64,000 nucleotides of DNA from the NCBI RefSeq assembly GCF_017495225.1, contig NZ_JAFEIG010000033.1, positions 1 through 64,000 on the forward strand, written 5' to 3'. The translations under genes and the position numbers were made by a program. The notes below the pieces were generated by a model, which saw only the letters and a program-made list of their open reading frames with translations, was not told the DNA's origin and searched no databases. This document shows, in pieces, positions 11,326 through 20,804 of the stretch (position 1 is the first letter of the stretch; every line of letters begins with the position of its first letter). Source of the stretch: Daejeonella sp. (GTDB lineage: Bacteria > Bacteroidota > Bacteroidia > Sphingobacteriales > Sphingobacteriaceae).

Positions 11326-14300
11326 TTAAAAGTTCAGGTTTAAACCTAGGCTATATAAGCTAGTTTGTGGATAGTAAATACCTCTACCTGATTCTGCTTC
11401 CGGATCTAAATTCCACTCATTTAACTTTGAGAAAGTTAATAAATTGGTTCCCGATACAAATACTCTAGCATTACTTACTCCTACTTTTTTGGTAATATTT
11501 TTTGGTAAATTATAAAGTAGTTGTACGTTTTTTAATCTTAAGTATGAACCATCAATAATTTGTCTATCGCTAGTTCTAACGTTACGATCATCATTCTTTC
11601 TTGGTAGTGGGAATTTGGCATTAGTTCTTTCAGGTGTCCAGAAATTATCTGTTACAATTTTATGAGTAAAGCCTTCAAAAATACCAAGTTCTGAAAGAGC
11701 TCCAGAAAGTCTAGTATCAACTTCAGCAGCACCTTGTAATAGTATATTTAATGAGAAAGCACCGTAATTAAACTCACTGGTCATACCGAAAGTATATTTT
11801 GGAAATGGATTTCCAATCACAGTCCAATCATCCGAATTGATTTTACCATCTTTATTTAAATCGATATATTTTACATCACCAGGTTTGGTATTTGGTAAAA
11901 TTGTAGGGTTAGCAGCAATATCTGCAGCATCTTTAAAGTACCCATCTGTTTTATAACCCCAATGCGCATTAAATGGTAGTCCTACTTTTACAATATTTCT
12001 TGGATCAAGATCAGAACCACTAATAAACGGACCAGCACCTTTAAGGTCTAATACTTCATTATTATTAATTGCTAAGTTAGCATTAAATGAATATTGCAAT
12101 TTATTATTGTTATTTCTATAACCCAATGTAAACTCCCAACCTTTGTTTTCCATAATTCCAGCATTTTGTGTAGAGCTAGAGAATCCGGTAACAACTGGAA
12201 GAGGTAAGGCCAATAAGATACCTTCTGTTCTTTTCTTATAATAATCTACTGAGAACGAGAGTTTATTATTGAACATAGATGCGTCAATACCGAAATCCGA
12301 CTGGATATTTGTTTCCCAAGTGATGTTAGGATCGGCAAGTGATGTTTGTGAGAAAGTTTGAGCAGCAGTTCCTCCAAAGGTATAAGAACCTTGAGAAAGT
12401 GATGCAAAATAGCTATACAAAGGAACTGTTTGATTTCCTGAATGACCCCAAGAACCACGGAACTTTAAATCGTCTACTGGAAGATTTAAACCTTCAAAGA
12501 ACTTCTCTCTTGAAATTCTCCAAGCTGCAGAGAATGAAGGGAAAAAGCTATATTGATTATCGCCTGTGAATCTAGAAGAACCATCATAGCGTCCATTTGC
12601 TTCTAATAGATATTTGCTATCAAATGCATAATTTAATCTTAAGAATCCAGAACGGAGACCGTATTGATAATTTGAGCCGCTATTGTTTTTGGTTGCATCA
12701 TTAGCTCCTTGACCAATAGACTGTATTTCATTATTGTAAAAACGCTCTCTGTATGCACTTATGCCATTACCTTTGTTATATAATTCAGAATAGCCTAATA
12801 ATCCCTTAAATTCATGCAATTTTATTTTCTTGCTATAATTTAAAAGATAGTTTGTTGTGATTTCAGTCGATTTACTTCTCGATTCTGTAAGTGAATTATT
12901 TGCAACAGCATATGTTCTATTATTGATTAGATCCACATTTAAAACATTGTTTTGAAATGAGGTAGTTCCTGCTTCATCAATTACTGCAGCAGCTTGAGCA
13001 CTAAATACTAAGTCTGGAAGAATTGTATAATCAAGTTTTCCGGAAGTGTATAAATAGTTGGTTGTGATTTTGTTAAATCCAGATTGCTCTGCTAATAATA
13101 GAGGGTTAAAACCTTGCGGACTTAAACCATAGGTTCCGTCTGCGTACTTTGGTGCAGCAAATAATGTTCCATGGAAAAATCTATTGAAGATATCTGAAGC
13201 AAATGGCCTGTTAGAGATATTATTACGTAAGTTAATATCTGTGCTAAACTTTAATTTAGAAGTAAGTGAAAGATCGTTACTCATTCTAATTTCACGAATT
13301 TTGGCGCTATGGTTCGGAGCAATACCGTCTTGATCCATATAGCGTAAACTTACTCTAGTTTTCGAAAAATCATTACCACCGCTAAAGGAGAAGTTATGAC
13401 TTTGCTGAGGAGCTGCTTTTAAAACCGTTTGAAACCAGGTATTTGGTAGAGGATAACGATCTCTATCAGTTGAATTAATCCAGGTGCTAATACTTGCATC
13501 AGTATAACGTGCTGCGATAGGAATACCTGAATTTACATGTGCTAACTGTTGATAGCGCATAAATGGCTCTAAATCCATATTTTCTGGATTGTTAGTTGAT
13601 TCTTGAATGGCGTAGAAACCATTGTATGCAATTTGTGTTTTACCTGACTGACCTCTCTTAGTGGTAACTAAAATAACACCATTCGCAGCTCTAGATCCAT
13701 AAATTGCAGTAGAAGATGCATCTTTTAAAACAGAAATTGTTTCTACATCTTCAGGGTTAATATTAAATAGAGTTTGTTCAACTCCATCGATAATAATCAA
13801 AGGAGAACTATTTGCAGAACTATTTCCAGAGAAAGTGGTGATTCCCCTTACTCTTAAGGTTGCTGAACTTCTACCAGGCTCACCACCTCTATCTAATACC
13901 GTAAGTCCCGGTGCTTGGCCCTGAAGCGCTTGCTGTAAATTAGAAACGGGTCTGCGAACTAAGTCTGCACCCTTAATTTGAGAAACGGCACTCGTTAAAC
14001 TCAATTTACTTTGTGTACCATAACCTACAACAATCACATCATCTAAGGTGTTTGATACTTCAAAAAGAAGGACACTTAATTCGGCTGAACTATTTTCTAC
14101 AGTAATTGTTTCTGTTTCATAGCCTAAGAAACTGATCAATAATTGATCACCAACTTTTGCATTGATGTTAAATTGGCCACCATTATTGGTTTGTGTAGCA
14201 TTTTTTGTGCCTTTAATCGTAACGGTTGCCCCGTCGATTTTTTGGCTTGTTGTGCCCGATTTTACCGTTCCTCGAATGGTAGTTTGAGCAAACAAATGAG

Positions 14301-14361
14301 TACTGAAGATCCCAATTGATAACATCAAAGTAAGGACCAGCTTTTTTGTTTTGTTAATCAT
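11326..14361 (-). CDS. SusC/RagA family TonB-linked outer membrane transporter (pair 1)
   Basis: A 1011-residue protein with a signal peptide ending HLFAQ, a CarboxypepD_reg-like domain (about residues 27-105), a TonB-box-like DDVIVVGYGTQ, a plug domain with the SusC signature LKDASSTAIYGSRAANGVILVTTK, and a long barrel. It imports the ligand caught by its SusD partner into the periplasm using TonB energy. It lies immediately upstream of susD on the minus strand. The preceding 372-base interval carries palindromes but no copy of the CAAACGTTTG motif found at the next locus. This pair therefore probably answers to a different regulator. Confidence 0.95.
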   Translation of the reverse strand: MINKTKKLVLTLMLSIGIFSTHLFAQTTIRGTVKSGTTSQKIDGATVTIKGTKNATQTNNGGQFNINAKVGDQLLISFLGYETETITVENSSAELSVLLFEVSNTLDDVIVVGYGTQSKLSLTSAVSQIKGADLVRRPVSNLQQALQGQAPGLTVLDRGGEPGRSSATLRVRGITTFSGNSSANSSPLIIIDGVEQTLFNINPEDVETISVLKDASSTAIYGSRAANGVILVTTKRGQSGKTQIAYNGFYAIQESTNNPENMDLEPFMRYQQLAHVNSGIPIAARYTDASISTWINSTDRDRYPLPNTWFQTVLKAAPQQSHNFSFSGGNDFSKTRVSLRYMDQDGIAPNHSAKIREIRMSNDLSLTSKLKFSTDINLRNNISNRPFASDIFNRFFHGTLFAAPKYADGTYGLSPQGFNPLLLAEQSGFNKITTNYLYTSGKLDYTILPDLVFSAQAAAVIDEAGTTSFQNNVLNVDLINNRTYAVANNSLTESRSKSTEITTNYLLNYSKKIKLHEFKGLLGYSELYNKGNGISAYRERFYNNEIQSIGQGANDATKNNSGSNYQYGLRSGFLRLNYAFDSKYLLEANGRYDGSSRFTGDNQYSFFPSFSAAWRISREKFFEGLNLPVDDLKFRGSWGHSGNQTVPLYSYFASLSQGSYTFGGTAAQTFSQTSLADPNITWETNIQSDFGIDASMFNNKLSFSVDYYKKRTEGILLALPLPVVTGFSSSTQNAGIMENKGWEFTLGYRNNNNKLQYSFNANLAINNNEVLDLKGAGPFISGSDLDPRNIVKVGLPFNAHWGYKTDGYFKDAADIAANPTILPNTKPGDVKYIDLNKDGKINSDDWTVIGNPFPKYTFGMTSEFNYGAFSLNILLQGAAEVDTRLSGALSELGIFEGFTHKIVTDNFWTPERTNAKFPLPRKNDDRNVRTSDRQIIDGSYLRLKNVQLLYNLPKNITKKVGVSNARVFVSGTNLLTFSKLNEWNLDPEAESGRGIYYPQTSLYSLGLNLNF

Positions 14362-14503
14362 TTTAAAATTTGGTTTTTGGTTTTTTAAAATCTTCTTTTA
14401 AAATCTTCAATTCATTGGATAGATTTTCATTCTGGAGATGCTTTTTATCCTATAAAATAAAATTTTTTGTTTTTTATCGATATAAAATTAATAATATCAT
14501 AAC

Positions 14504-14521
14504 AATATTATTAATAATATT
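14504..14521. promoter_or_regulatory. Perfect 18-bp AT palindrome upstream of susC 1
   Basis: AATATTATTAATAATATT reads identically on both strands and lies 143 bases before the susC start. It could be a regulator site, but AT-only palindromes arise easily in such AT-rich DNA, so the call is tentative. Confidence 0.35.
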
Positions 14522-14673
14522 CGACAATAATTACTTAAAATGATAATTTTAATCGCTTGAGTATGAAAAATGAAAGTTAATTTTTAATCAATAAAGCATT
14601 GAACATCAATTTCAAATTAATTTATTTGGTTCTTATCGTTTTAATCAGAATAACTGAGGAATTATTCTTTTTT

Positions 14674-14709
14674 TGATTAAAACAATCCGTAGGAGTATTG
14701 TTTTAATCA
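14674..14709. other. Hairpin downstream of lacI
   Basis: TGATTAAAACAAT (14674-14686) and ATTGTTTTAATCA (14697-14709) form a perfect 13-bp stem with a 10-base loop, starting 25 bases past the lacI stop on the minus strand. On that strand the hairpin is followed by A residues rather than T residues, so it is not a standard terminator. It may be a 3'-end stabiliser or an operator for susC 1. Confidence 0.5.
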
Positions 14710-14733
14710 TATATATGTTTAAAATGATTGCTT

Positions 14734-15759
14734 TTATTTTAGATTTTCGATTAAGTTAGATTCAATTATAACTTTATAAAAGGCTTCATTTTCCGGTTTA
14801 TCTTCATCCTTTTGTTTAAGGATATCTAGCAGAATTTCGGTTGCCTTTTGGCCTTGTTTATAGGGGTATTGTTCAACAGAGGCAGCGGGAACGTGATGCA
14901 TATATTGGATGAGTGGCAAGTTTGAGTAACTTACAAATACGATTTCATTTGCTGATTTCACATTATTATGGCGTAAATAATTAATGGCATATAAAGCTAC
15001 ATAGTCGTTAAATGTTACAACGGCAGTTACTTTCCTCCTGTTTTTTAGAAGCTTATCCATTGCCAATTCAACCTCTTTTTTAGTTAAATCGCAATTAATT
15101 ACTAAAGATGGATCGAATTTGAGTCGATTTTTGAGAAGAGCGTTGATATAGCCATCTCTACGTTCGGTACTTGCATACAAGTTTATTGGGCCGTTAATTA
15201 AACCGATGGCACGATGTCCCTTTTTAATTAAGTAGTTTAATGCCTGAATGGTTCCAGTTTCCATATTGCAGGCAACAAAATGAATATTTTTTAAACAAGG
15301 AATTCGATCAAAAAACACTATTGGAATATTGTATTTTTTTAATTGCTCAAAATGTTCATAAGAGCTTGTATTTTTTGCCACCGATATTAGGAGTCCGTCA
15401 ACACGGTGGTTTTTCATTTTTTCGACTAGTTGTTTTTCTCTTTCCTCATCATCATGAGATTGAGCTAAAAGAACAGTATAATTTTGTTCGTAGGCAATAT
15501 CTTCAATAGCATTAACGGCAGTTGAGAAAAAGTCTTCAGCTAGCTCTGGAAGAATTACTCCTATGGTTTTTGTTTTACCTTGTTGGAGGAAAATGGCCGT
15601 TTGATTTGGTTCATAGTTCAATTCGGCCGCCAAACTTTTAACTTTTTGTTTGGTTGCGATACCAATACTTCTATGATCATGCAATGCTCGCGACACCGTA
15701 GAAATAGATAATTTTAGCAAACGTGCTATTTCTTTGATGGTTGGCGGTTTGGATTGCAT
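14734..15759 (-). CDS. LacI/GalR-family transcriptional regulator
   Basis: The N-terminal helix-turn-helix reads TIKEIARLLKLSISTVSRALHDH, followed by a hinge and a periplasmic-binding-protein-like sensor domain starting KTIGVILPEL. From the ATG at 15759 the protein has 341 residues; an in-frame ATG at 15795 would add 12 residues ahead of the usual MxxxPTIKEIA start. The internal start is preferred because the candidate -7 element (15804-15811) would leave almost no leader for the longer form. The gene diverges from the GH109 gene. CAAACGTTTG, a typical LacI-family operator, lies between them and twice more before the next susC, so it probably represses itself and the downstream utilisation genes until a sugar ligand binds. 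Confidence 0.9.
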   Translation of the reverse strand: MQSKPPTIKEIARLLKLSISTVSRALHDHRSIGIATKQKVKSLAAELNYEPNQTAIFLQQGKTKTIGVILPELAEDFFSTAVNAIEDIAYEQNYTVLLAQSHDDEEREKQLVEKMKNHRVDGLLISVAKNTSSYEHFEQLKKYNIPIVFFDRIPCLKNIHFVACNMETGTIQALNYLIKKGHRAIGLINGPINLYASTERRDGYINALLKNRLKFDPSLVINCDLTKKEVELAMDKLLKNRRKVTAVVTFNDYVALYAINYLRHNNVKSANEIVFVSYSNLPLIQYMHHVPAASVEQYPYKQGQKATEILLDILKQKDEDKPENEAFYKVIIESNLIENLK

Positions 15760-15803
15760 ATCTTGAGGTAAAACACTAAAATACTTAAATTTCAAGGCTT
15801 AAA

Positions 15804-15835
15804 CAAAATAATAGACTTTGATTAATAAAATCAAA
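15804..15835 (-). promoter_or_regulatory. Candidate lacI promoter overlapping the operator
   Basis: On the minus strand, TTTG (complement of 15832-15835, part of the operator) is followed by a 20-base spacer and TTATTTTG (complement of 15804-15811). That matches five of six informative -7 positions at the usual spacing. The operator would cover the -33 element, which fits autorepression. Confidence 0.45.
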
Positions 15836-15841
15836 CGTTTG
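15832..15841. promoter_or_regulatory. LacI-family operator, copy 1
   Basis: A perfect 10-bp palindrome CAAACGTTTG with the central CG typical of LacI/GalR operators. It sits in the divergent lacI/GH109 intergenic region and shares the longer context ATCAAACGTTTGTGTA with copy 3. Confidence 0.75.
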
Positions 15842-15951
15842 TGTACATTTTAAATAAACAAATTAGCAGCTGTGGTAAAATATATAATTACTTTCATTTA
15901 AAATTAAAATAGGCGTTAAATTCGAATATTAAATACATAATAAATAAGTTC

Positions 15952-17298
15952 ATGAATAGAAAAGATTTTATTAAAACAGGGGCTATCGCTGCTGCGGGAT
16001 TTACAATATTGCCTTCAGGCACTTTATTTGCTAAATCTGGAGCTAAGGTTAGGTTAGGATTTATTGGAGTTGGAGCTCGAGGTATGAGTCATATTTCAGA
16101 AGCAATTTTAAGAGACGATACAGAAATTGTTGCAATTTGTGATATTCAGGAGCGTTCTTTAAATATTTGTAGAACCGAAATTGCCAAATCGGGTAGACCG
16201 GCTGCAAAAGAATATACTGGCGGACTTGATGCTTACAAGCGCCTTTTGGAACATAAGGATATTGATGCAGTAATTATTGCCACACCTTGGCAATATCATC
16301 ATAGTCAAGCGGTAAATTCAATGCTTGCTGGTAAACATGTTGGTTGTGAAGTAATTGCAGGTTTGAGTGTCAAAGAACATTGGGATGTTGTTAACACTTC
16401 TGAGAAAACCGGTATGCATTATAGCACGCTCGAAAATGTATGTTATAGAAGAGATGTGATGGCTGTTTTAAATATGGTTCGTCAGAATGTGTTTGGTGAG
16501 ATGCTTCATGCTGAAGGAGGATATCAACATGACCTTAGAAATGTGCTTTTTAATAATGGAAAGCAAATTTATGGTGGTGGTGTAGAGTTTGGGCCCAATG
16601 CTTTGAGTGAAGCGCAATGGCGTACACAATTTAATATTGATCAGGATGGCGATTTATACCCTACTCATGGCGCGGGACCGGTGATGCAGTATTTTGATAT
16701 CAATCGTGGTAATCGTTTCACAAATCTAGTTTCTTTCAGCTCGAAGGCTAGAGGATTAGCAGCTTATGTAGAAAAGGAATCTCCAGGACATCCCAATGCA
16801 AAAATTAACTATAAAAATGGGGACGTTACTCAAACCATGATGAATTGTGCTAATGGTGAAACAGTTATGCTTACGCACGATACTCATTTACCAAGACCTT
16901 ATTCATTAGGTTTTAGAGTCCAAGGAACCAAAGGTTTATGGATGGATGTAAATAAATCCATTCATGTTGAAGGAGTAAGCAAGCCACATGCTTGGGATGA
17001 GGCTAAAATTTGGTTAGATAAATACGATCACCCACTTTGGAAAAAATACGAAAAAGAAGCATTAGGTGCTGGTCATGGTGGTATGGATTGGTTTGTATTC
17101 AATGGATTTATTGAGGCAATCAAACAAAAGAAAACGCCACCAATTGATGTTTATGATTCAGTTACCATGAGTGTTATCTTACCACTTTCAACAAAATCGT
17201 TGGAAGAAGGAAATAAACCGCAGGAATTCCCTGATTTTACAAGAGGTAAATGGAAGTCGCGTAAAAATGTGTTTGCATTAGATGATAGCGGACTTTAG
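15952..17298 (+). CDS. GH109-type glycosidase (Gfo/Idh/MocA fold), probable alpha-N-acetylgalactosaminidase
   Basis: A 448-residue protein with a twin-arginine-like start (MNRKDFIKTGAIAAAG) and a Rossmann NAD-binding loop GFIGVGARGMSH at about residues 35-46. CDIQERS, IIATPWQYHHSQAV, GDLYPTHGAGPVMQYFDINRG and GMDWFVFNGFIEAI match the GH109 family as I know it. That family cleaves alpha-linked GalNAc by an NAD-dependent redox mechanism. The export signal suggests a periplasmic enzyme. It is the first gene after the divergent lacI gene, has an operator upstream and a terminator downstream, and precedes a SusC/SusD locus. Other Gfo/Idh/MocA oxidoreductases share the N-terminal fold, so GH109 rests on the C-terminal motifs. 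Confidence 0.82.
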   Translation: MNRKDFIKTGAIAAAGFTILPSGTLFAKSGAKVRLGFIGVGARGMSHISEAILRDDTEIVAICDIQERSLNICRTEIAKSGRPAAKEYTGGLDAYKRLLEHKDIDAVIIATPWQYHHSQAVNSMLAGKHVGCEVIAGLSVKEHWDVVNTSEKTGMHYSTLENVCYRRDVMAVLNMVRQNVFGEMLHAEGGYQHDLRNVLFNNGKQIYGGGVEFGPNALSEAQWRTQFNIDQDGDLYPTHGAGPVMQYFDINRGNRFTNLVSFSSKARGLAAYVEKESPGHPNAKINYKNGDVTQTMMNCANGETVMLTHDTHLPRPYSLGFRVQGTKGLWMDVNKSIHVEGVSKPHAWDEAKIWLDKYDHPLWKKYEKEALGAGHGGMDWFVFNGFIEAIKQKKTPPIDVYDSVTMSVILPLSTKSLEEGNKPQEFPDFTRGKWKSRKNVFALDDSGL

Positions 17299-17322
17299 AC
17301 TATAATAAAATTTGAAATATCT

Positions 17323-17353
17323 AGGCCCTTGAATTATTCAGGGGCCTTTTTTT
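17323..17353 (+). terminator. Rho-independent terminator after the GH109 gene
   Basis: AGGCCCTTGA and TCAGGGGCCT pair as a 10-bp stem with one G-T wobble and a short loop, followed by T7. It separates the GH109 gene from the susC transcript, which therefore needs its own promoter. Confidence 0.9.
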
Positions 17354-17372
17354 ATTAATTTAAATAAAATTG

Positions 17373-17382
17373 CAAACGTTTG
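17373..17382. promoter_or_regulatory. LacI-family operator, copy 2
   Basis: CAAACGTTTG within a 12-bp perfect palindrome GCAAACGTTTGC (17372-17383), 20 bases past the GH109 terminator. Its centre is 257 bases upstream of copy 3, a spacing compatible with repression by DNA looping, though looping itself is an inference. Confidence 0.75.
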
Positions 17383-17629
17383 CGTAAAACAATTTATTAC
17401 TAAGTCCTGAATTCAGGTTCATTCTAATTTAACCGCACTTTATTTAAATTAAAATATTTTTATTCCCAAGTTACAAATCATAATATTTTAAAAAAATGGA
17501 GTTTCAAAAAATATACGGCTGAAAATTCAAATCGTTTTAAAGTTCTTTGAAGGTCATTTATTTTTTAGACAATATTTGTATGTAGAAAATATGATTATTT
17601 CATATTATTTTATTGCTTTAAACTCTAAT

Positions 17630-17639
17630 CAAACGTTTG
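17630..17639. promoter_or_regulatory. LacI-family operator, copy 3
   Basis: CAAACGTTTG in the context ATCAAACGTTTGTGTA, the same 16 bases as at copy 1. It lies 111 bases before the susC start codon, where it could cover the -33 region. Confidence 0.75.
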
Positions 17640-17749
17640 TGTAATAATTGTGTAAAAAAAATTCTTTGTCTCGTTTTAACTAAAGTAGATTCATGTAATT
17701 GATTTCTCAATAGGGTATTGGTTATCTTAATTCACTAAACAGACAAATT

Positions 17750-20749
17750 ATGATGAAGATTTACACAAAAAATGTCTTTAAAAGTACTTTTCAAAGTAAA
17801 ATTCTTTCTTCGGTAAGAATGCTTGGAGTATTTAAACTGATTCTGCTACTATCATTGCTATTTTTGAATAGCGCTGATGTGTTCGCACAAGCTAGCCGCC
17901 AGATTACTGGTACGGTTAGAGACGAATCAAAAGAAAGCCTTATTGGGGTTTCGATTAAAATCAAAAATACCAATATAGGAACCACTACAGATCTTGATGG
18001 TAAATTCAAGATTATGGCATCCTCAACGGATGTACTTCAAATTACCTATATCGGTTATGAGACAATTGAGAGGGTGGTTGGTAATGCTAATCAGATTGAC
18101 ATCACCATGAAATCTAGTTCCACAGGATTAGGTGAGGTAGTTGTGGTAGGTTATTCATCTAAAAAACTAGAACAGATTTCCAGTTCGGTTTCTGTAGTAA
18201 GTGGTGAAAAATTAAGGGATGTTACATCGAACGAAGTTTCTAGCTTACTACAAGGTAAAGCTGCAGGGGTATTAGTATCAACAGGTTCTGGTTCACCAAC
18301 TTCTGGTTCAAGTATTGTTATTAGAGGTGCTGGTAGTATCAATGCTAGTACTAGTCCATTAGTTGTAGTTGACGGAAATATTGGTGGTACTTATAATCCC
18401 ACTGATATTGAGAATATCACTATTTTGAAGGATGCTGCTGCAACTGGATTGTATGGTTCAAGAGCAGCTAACGGTGTAATTATTATTACTACAAAAACTG
18501 GAAAAGCCGGAGTAACTAAAATGGATTTCAACAGTAGTGTTGGTTTAAGTAATCCTAATACAGGTAAGTTTAAACTTATGAATACTGCCGAACTTTATGA
18601 TTATCAATCTAAGTTTTATTCTGGTTTAACTCCTGAGCGTAAAAACAATGATACTGACTGGTGGGATTTAGCTTTCCGTCAAGGAATGGTGAATAGTCAT
18701 CAGCTTTCTGCTTCTGGTGGTAGTGAAAAAACACAGTTTTACGTGTCTGGTAACTTTTATAAAGAAGAAGGTACTCAAATTGTAGATAGTAAAACCGGTT
18801 ATAACTTCCGTTCTAACTTAACCCAAAAGTTAAGTGATAAAGTGAAGTTAGGAGTTTTATTGAATGGTATTTTTAACAAGGACACTTATAATCCGACAGG
18901 TACTTTGTACAATGCATATGTAAATCTTCCTTTTGATGCGGCTTATAACGCAGATGGAAGTCCGATAGATCCCCGTTTTGGTACTTGGTATGGTAGAGAT
19001 AGAGATAACTTTTTGCATACACTTCAATATAATACATCTGGTGCAAGAAGCTTTAACGTAAACTTGGATATTAACCTTGATTATAATATCACTAAAAATT
19101 TAACTTTCTCAACCAACAACAGAGGAAGATTAAATAATTTTAGATCAGATAGTTTTAATGATAAAAGATCAAAAAGTGGAGCTACTAATAATGGAACTGC
19201 TAGTGCTTCAACCTCTTACTCGAATTCATTTTTAACGTCAAATCGTTTACGTTATTCAAACACTTTTGGTAATCATAGTGTTGGAGTATTGGGCGTTGCT
19301 GAAGTTGAAGAGGGTTATAATGATAATTTTTCTGCTAATGTAAAAAATCTTCCTGCTGGAAGAGATGCATTTAGTACTGCAACTGATATTGTTACCAATC
19401 CTTCAGGTGGTAGAGATGGTTATCAATTTAGTAAATACTTGGGTCAGGTAGATTATGGATTTAGAGAAAAATACTTTGCCGTAGCATCTTATGTTAATGA
19501 ATATTCTTCAAGATTCGGTACAAATAACCCAAGAGGAAATTTCTATCAGTTAGGTGCATCTTGGATTGTGAGTAAGGAAAGCTTCATGGAAAATGTAAAG
19601 CCTATTACTTTCTTGAAAGTTCGTGGTAGTTATGGTACAACGGGTAATGCGGAAGGTATTGGATATTATGCTGCATTAGGATTATATTCCATTTCTTCGA
19701 GTGCTAGTTATGCTGGTTTACCAGGGGCAGCTCCAAGCCAAAAGGCTAACCCTGATTTAACTTGGGAAAAGTCTAAATCTGCCAACATAGGTTTTGAGGT
19801 TGGATTCTTTAATCGAATCGATTTAAACGTTGATTTATATCAAAAAGAAGCAGCTTCTTTATTGTTCTTCAGACCACTTCCTGCAACTTCTGGTTATAGT
19901 GGTGTTTTTGAGAATGTGGGAAATGTTCGTAACCGTGGACTTGAATTGAGTTTAAACAGCAGAAATTTAGTAAAAACCTTAAAGTGGGAAACTAATTTCA
20001 ATATTGCCTTTAACCGCAATAAAGTTTTGGAAGTTAATGCTGGACGTACTGAGGTAAGTACAGGAGCTAGACAACCAATTGCGGTTGGTCGCGATATGGA
20101 TGAGTGGTTTATGCCAGTTTGGTCTGGGGTAGATCCAGCAACTGGAGCTCCATTATGGGAAAACAGAGTTAAAGATTCGGGTGGTAAAGAATACTTAACT
20201 TATACTAGTAATTATAATTCAGCTACTAGACAATATGTTGGACAATCATCTGCTCCTAAATTTGCTGGAGGTATAAGCAATAATTTCGAGTACAAAAATT
20301 TCAGCTTAAATACCTTCTTTAACTTTGTTTATGGAAACAAGGTGTATAATGATAGTCGTTTTTTCTTTGATAGCGATGGATTATACGAAAGTTATAACCA
20401 AATGAATTTGGCGGAGGGTTGGAATCGTTGGGAAAAACCAGGTGATCTAGCCACACATCCAAAACCTATTCATGGTAGAGCAGATAATTCAAACGCAACC
20501 TCAACCAGATTTTTAGAGGATGGTAGTTATATCCGTTTAAGAAACGTAACTTTAGGTTACGATTTGCCTAAGCAAATTTTGGGCAGAGCTAAAATTTCAA
20601 GAGCGAGATTATTTGTGAGTGGAGATAACCTTTGGACTGCCACTAGATTCTCAGGAACAGATCCTGAAGTAGTTTTAGGTGATGGTGTTTCTTCCATTAA
20701 ATATCCAATTAGTAAGAAAGTTGTGTTCGGTTTCAACATGAGCTTTTAA
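17750..20749 (+). CDS. SusC/RagA family TonB-linked outer membrane transporter (pair 2)
   Basis: A 999-residue protein with an extended N-terminus before the hydrophobic signal (LILLLSLLFLNSADVFAQ), a CarboxypepD_reg-like domain (about residues 50-120), the TonB-box-like GEVVVVGYSSKK, a plug with LKDAAATGLYGSRAANGVIIITTK, and a barrel ending in a terminal Phe. A second ATG lies directly after the first, so the start may be 17753. It takes up glycan fragments and is followed by its SusD partner 55 bases later. The upstream LacI operators suggest induction by the sugar sensed by the neighbouring regulator. Confidence 0.95.
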   Translation: MMKIYTKNVFKSTFQSKILSSVRMLGVFKLILLLSLLFLNSADVFAQASRQITGTVRDESKESLIGVSIKIKNTNIGTTTDLDGKFKIMASSTDVLQITYIGYETIERVVGNANQIDITMKSSSTGLGEVVVVGYSSKKLEQISSSVSVVSGEKLRDVTSNEVSSLLQGKAAGVLVSTGSGSPTSGSSIVIRGAGSINASTSPLVVVDGNIGGTYNPTDIENITILKDAAATGLYGSRAANGVIIITTKTGKAGVTKMDFNSSVGLSNPNTGKFKLMNTAELYDYQSKFYSGLTPERKNNDTDWWDLAFRQGMVNSHQLSASGGSEKTQFYVSGNFYKEEGTQIVDSKTGYNFRSNLTQKLSDKVKLGVLLNGIFNKDTYNPTGTLYNAYVNLPFDAAYNADGSPIDPRFGTWYGRDRDNFLHTLQYNTSGARSFNVNLDINLDYNITKNLTFSTNNRGRLNNFRSDSFNDKRSKSGATNNGTASASTSYSNSFLTSNRLRYSNTFGNHSVGVLGVAEVEEGYNDNFSANVKNLPAGRDAFSTATDIVTNPSGGRDGYQFSKYLGQVDYGFREKYFAVASYVNEYSSRFGTNNPRGNFYQLGASWIVSKESFMENVKPITFLKVRGSYGTTGNAEGIGYYAALGLYSISSSASYAGLPGAAPSQKANPDLTWEKSKSANIGFEVGFFNRIDLNVDLYQKEAASLLFFRPLPATSGYSGVFENVGNVRNRGLELSLNSRNLVKTLKWETNFNIAFNRNKVLEVNAGRTEVSTGARQPIAVGRDMDEWFMPVWSGVDPATGAPLWENRVKDSGGKEYLTYTSNYNSATRQYVGQSSAPKFAGGISNNFEYKNFSLNTFFNFVYGNKVYNDSRFFFDSDGLYESYNQMNLAEGWNRWEKPGDLATHPKPIHGRADNSNATSTRFLEDGSYIRLRNVTLGYDLPKQILGRAKISRARLFVSGDNLWTATRFSGTDPEVVLGDGVSSIKYPISKKVVFGFNMSF

Positions 20750-20804
20750 TTTAAATAGATGAATAAATACAAAATTTATCAATCAAACAATTAATTATAA
20801 TCTG

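Larger units (their letters stand above)
14362..14733. other. Promoter interval of the first susC and 3' region of lacI
   Basis: This 372-base interval lies between the minus-strand lacI stop and the minus-strand susC start. It contains a perfect 18-bp AT palindrome (14504-14521), a perfect 13-bp-stem hairpin (14674-14709) and several TTTTAATCA words (14582, 14639 and 14701 forward; 14674-14682 inverted). A five-of-six -7 match on the minus strand is CAAATTAA near 14613. No gene is seen. Confidence 0.6.
17354..17749 (+). promoter_or_regulatory. Regulatory interval upstream of the second susC
   Basis: About 400 bases without a gene, bounded by two operator copies. The distal TTTG half of copy 3 (17636-17639) is 21 bases before ATTCTTTG (17661-17668), which keeps only the TTTG part of a -7 element. 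A promoter here is plausible but weakly matched. The leader to the susC start would be about 75 bases. Confidence 0.5.

Noticed and set aside
12339..12569. Small plus-strand open frame inside susC 1
   Set aside because: It lies fully inside a certain CDS on the other strand and has no family likeness.
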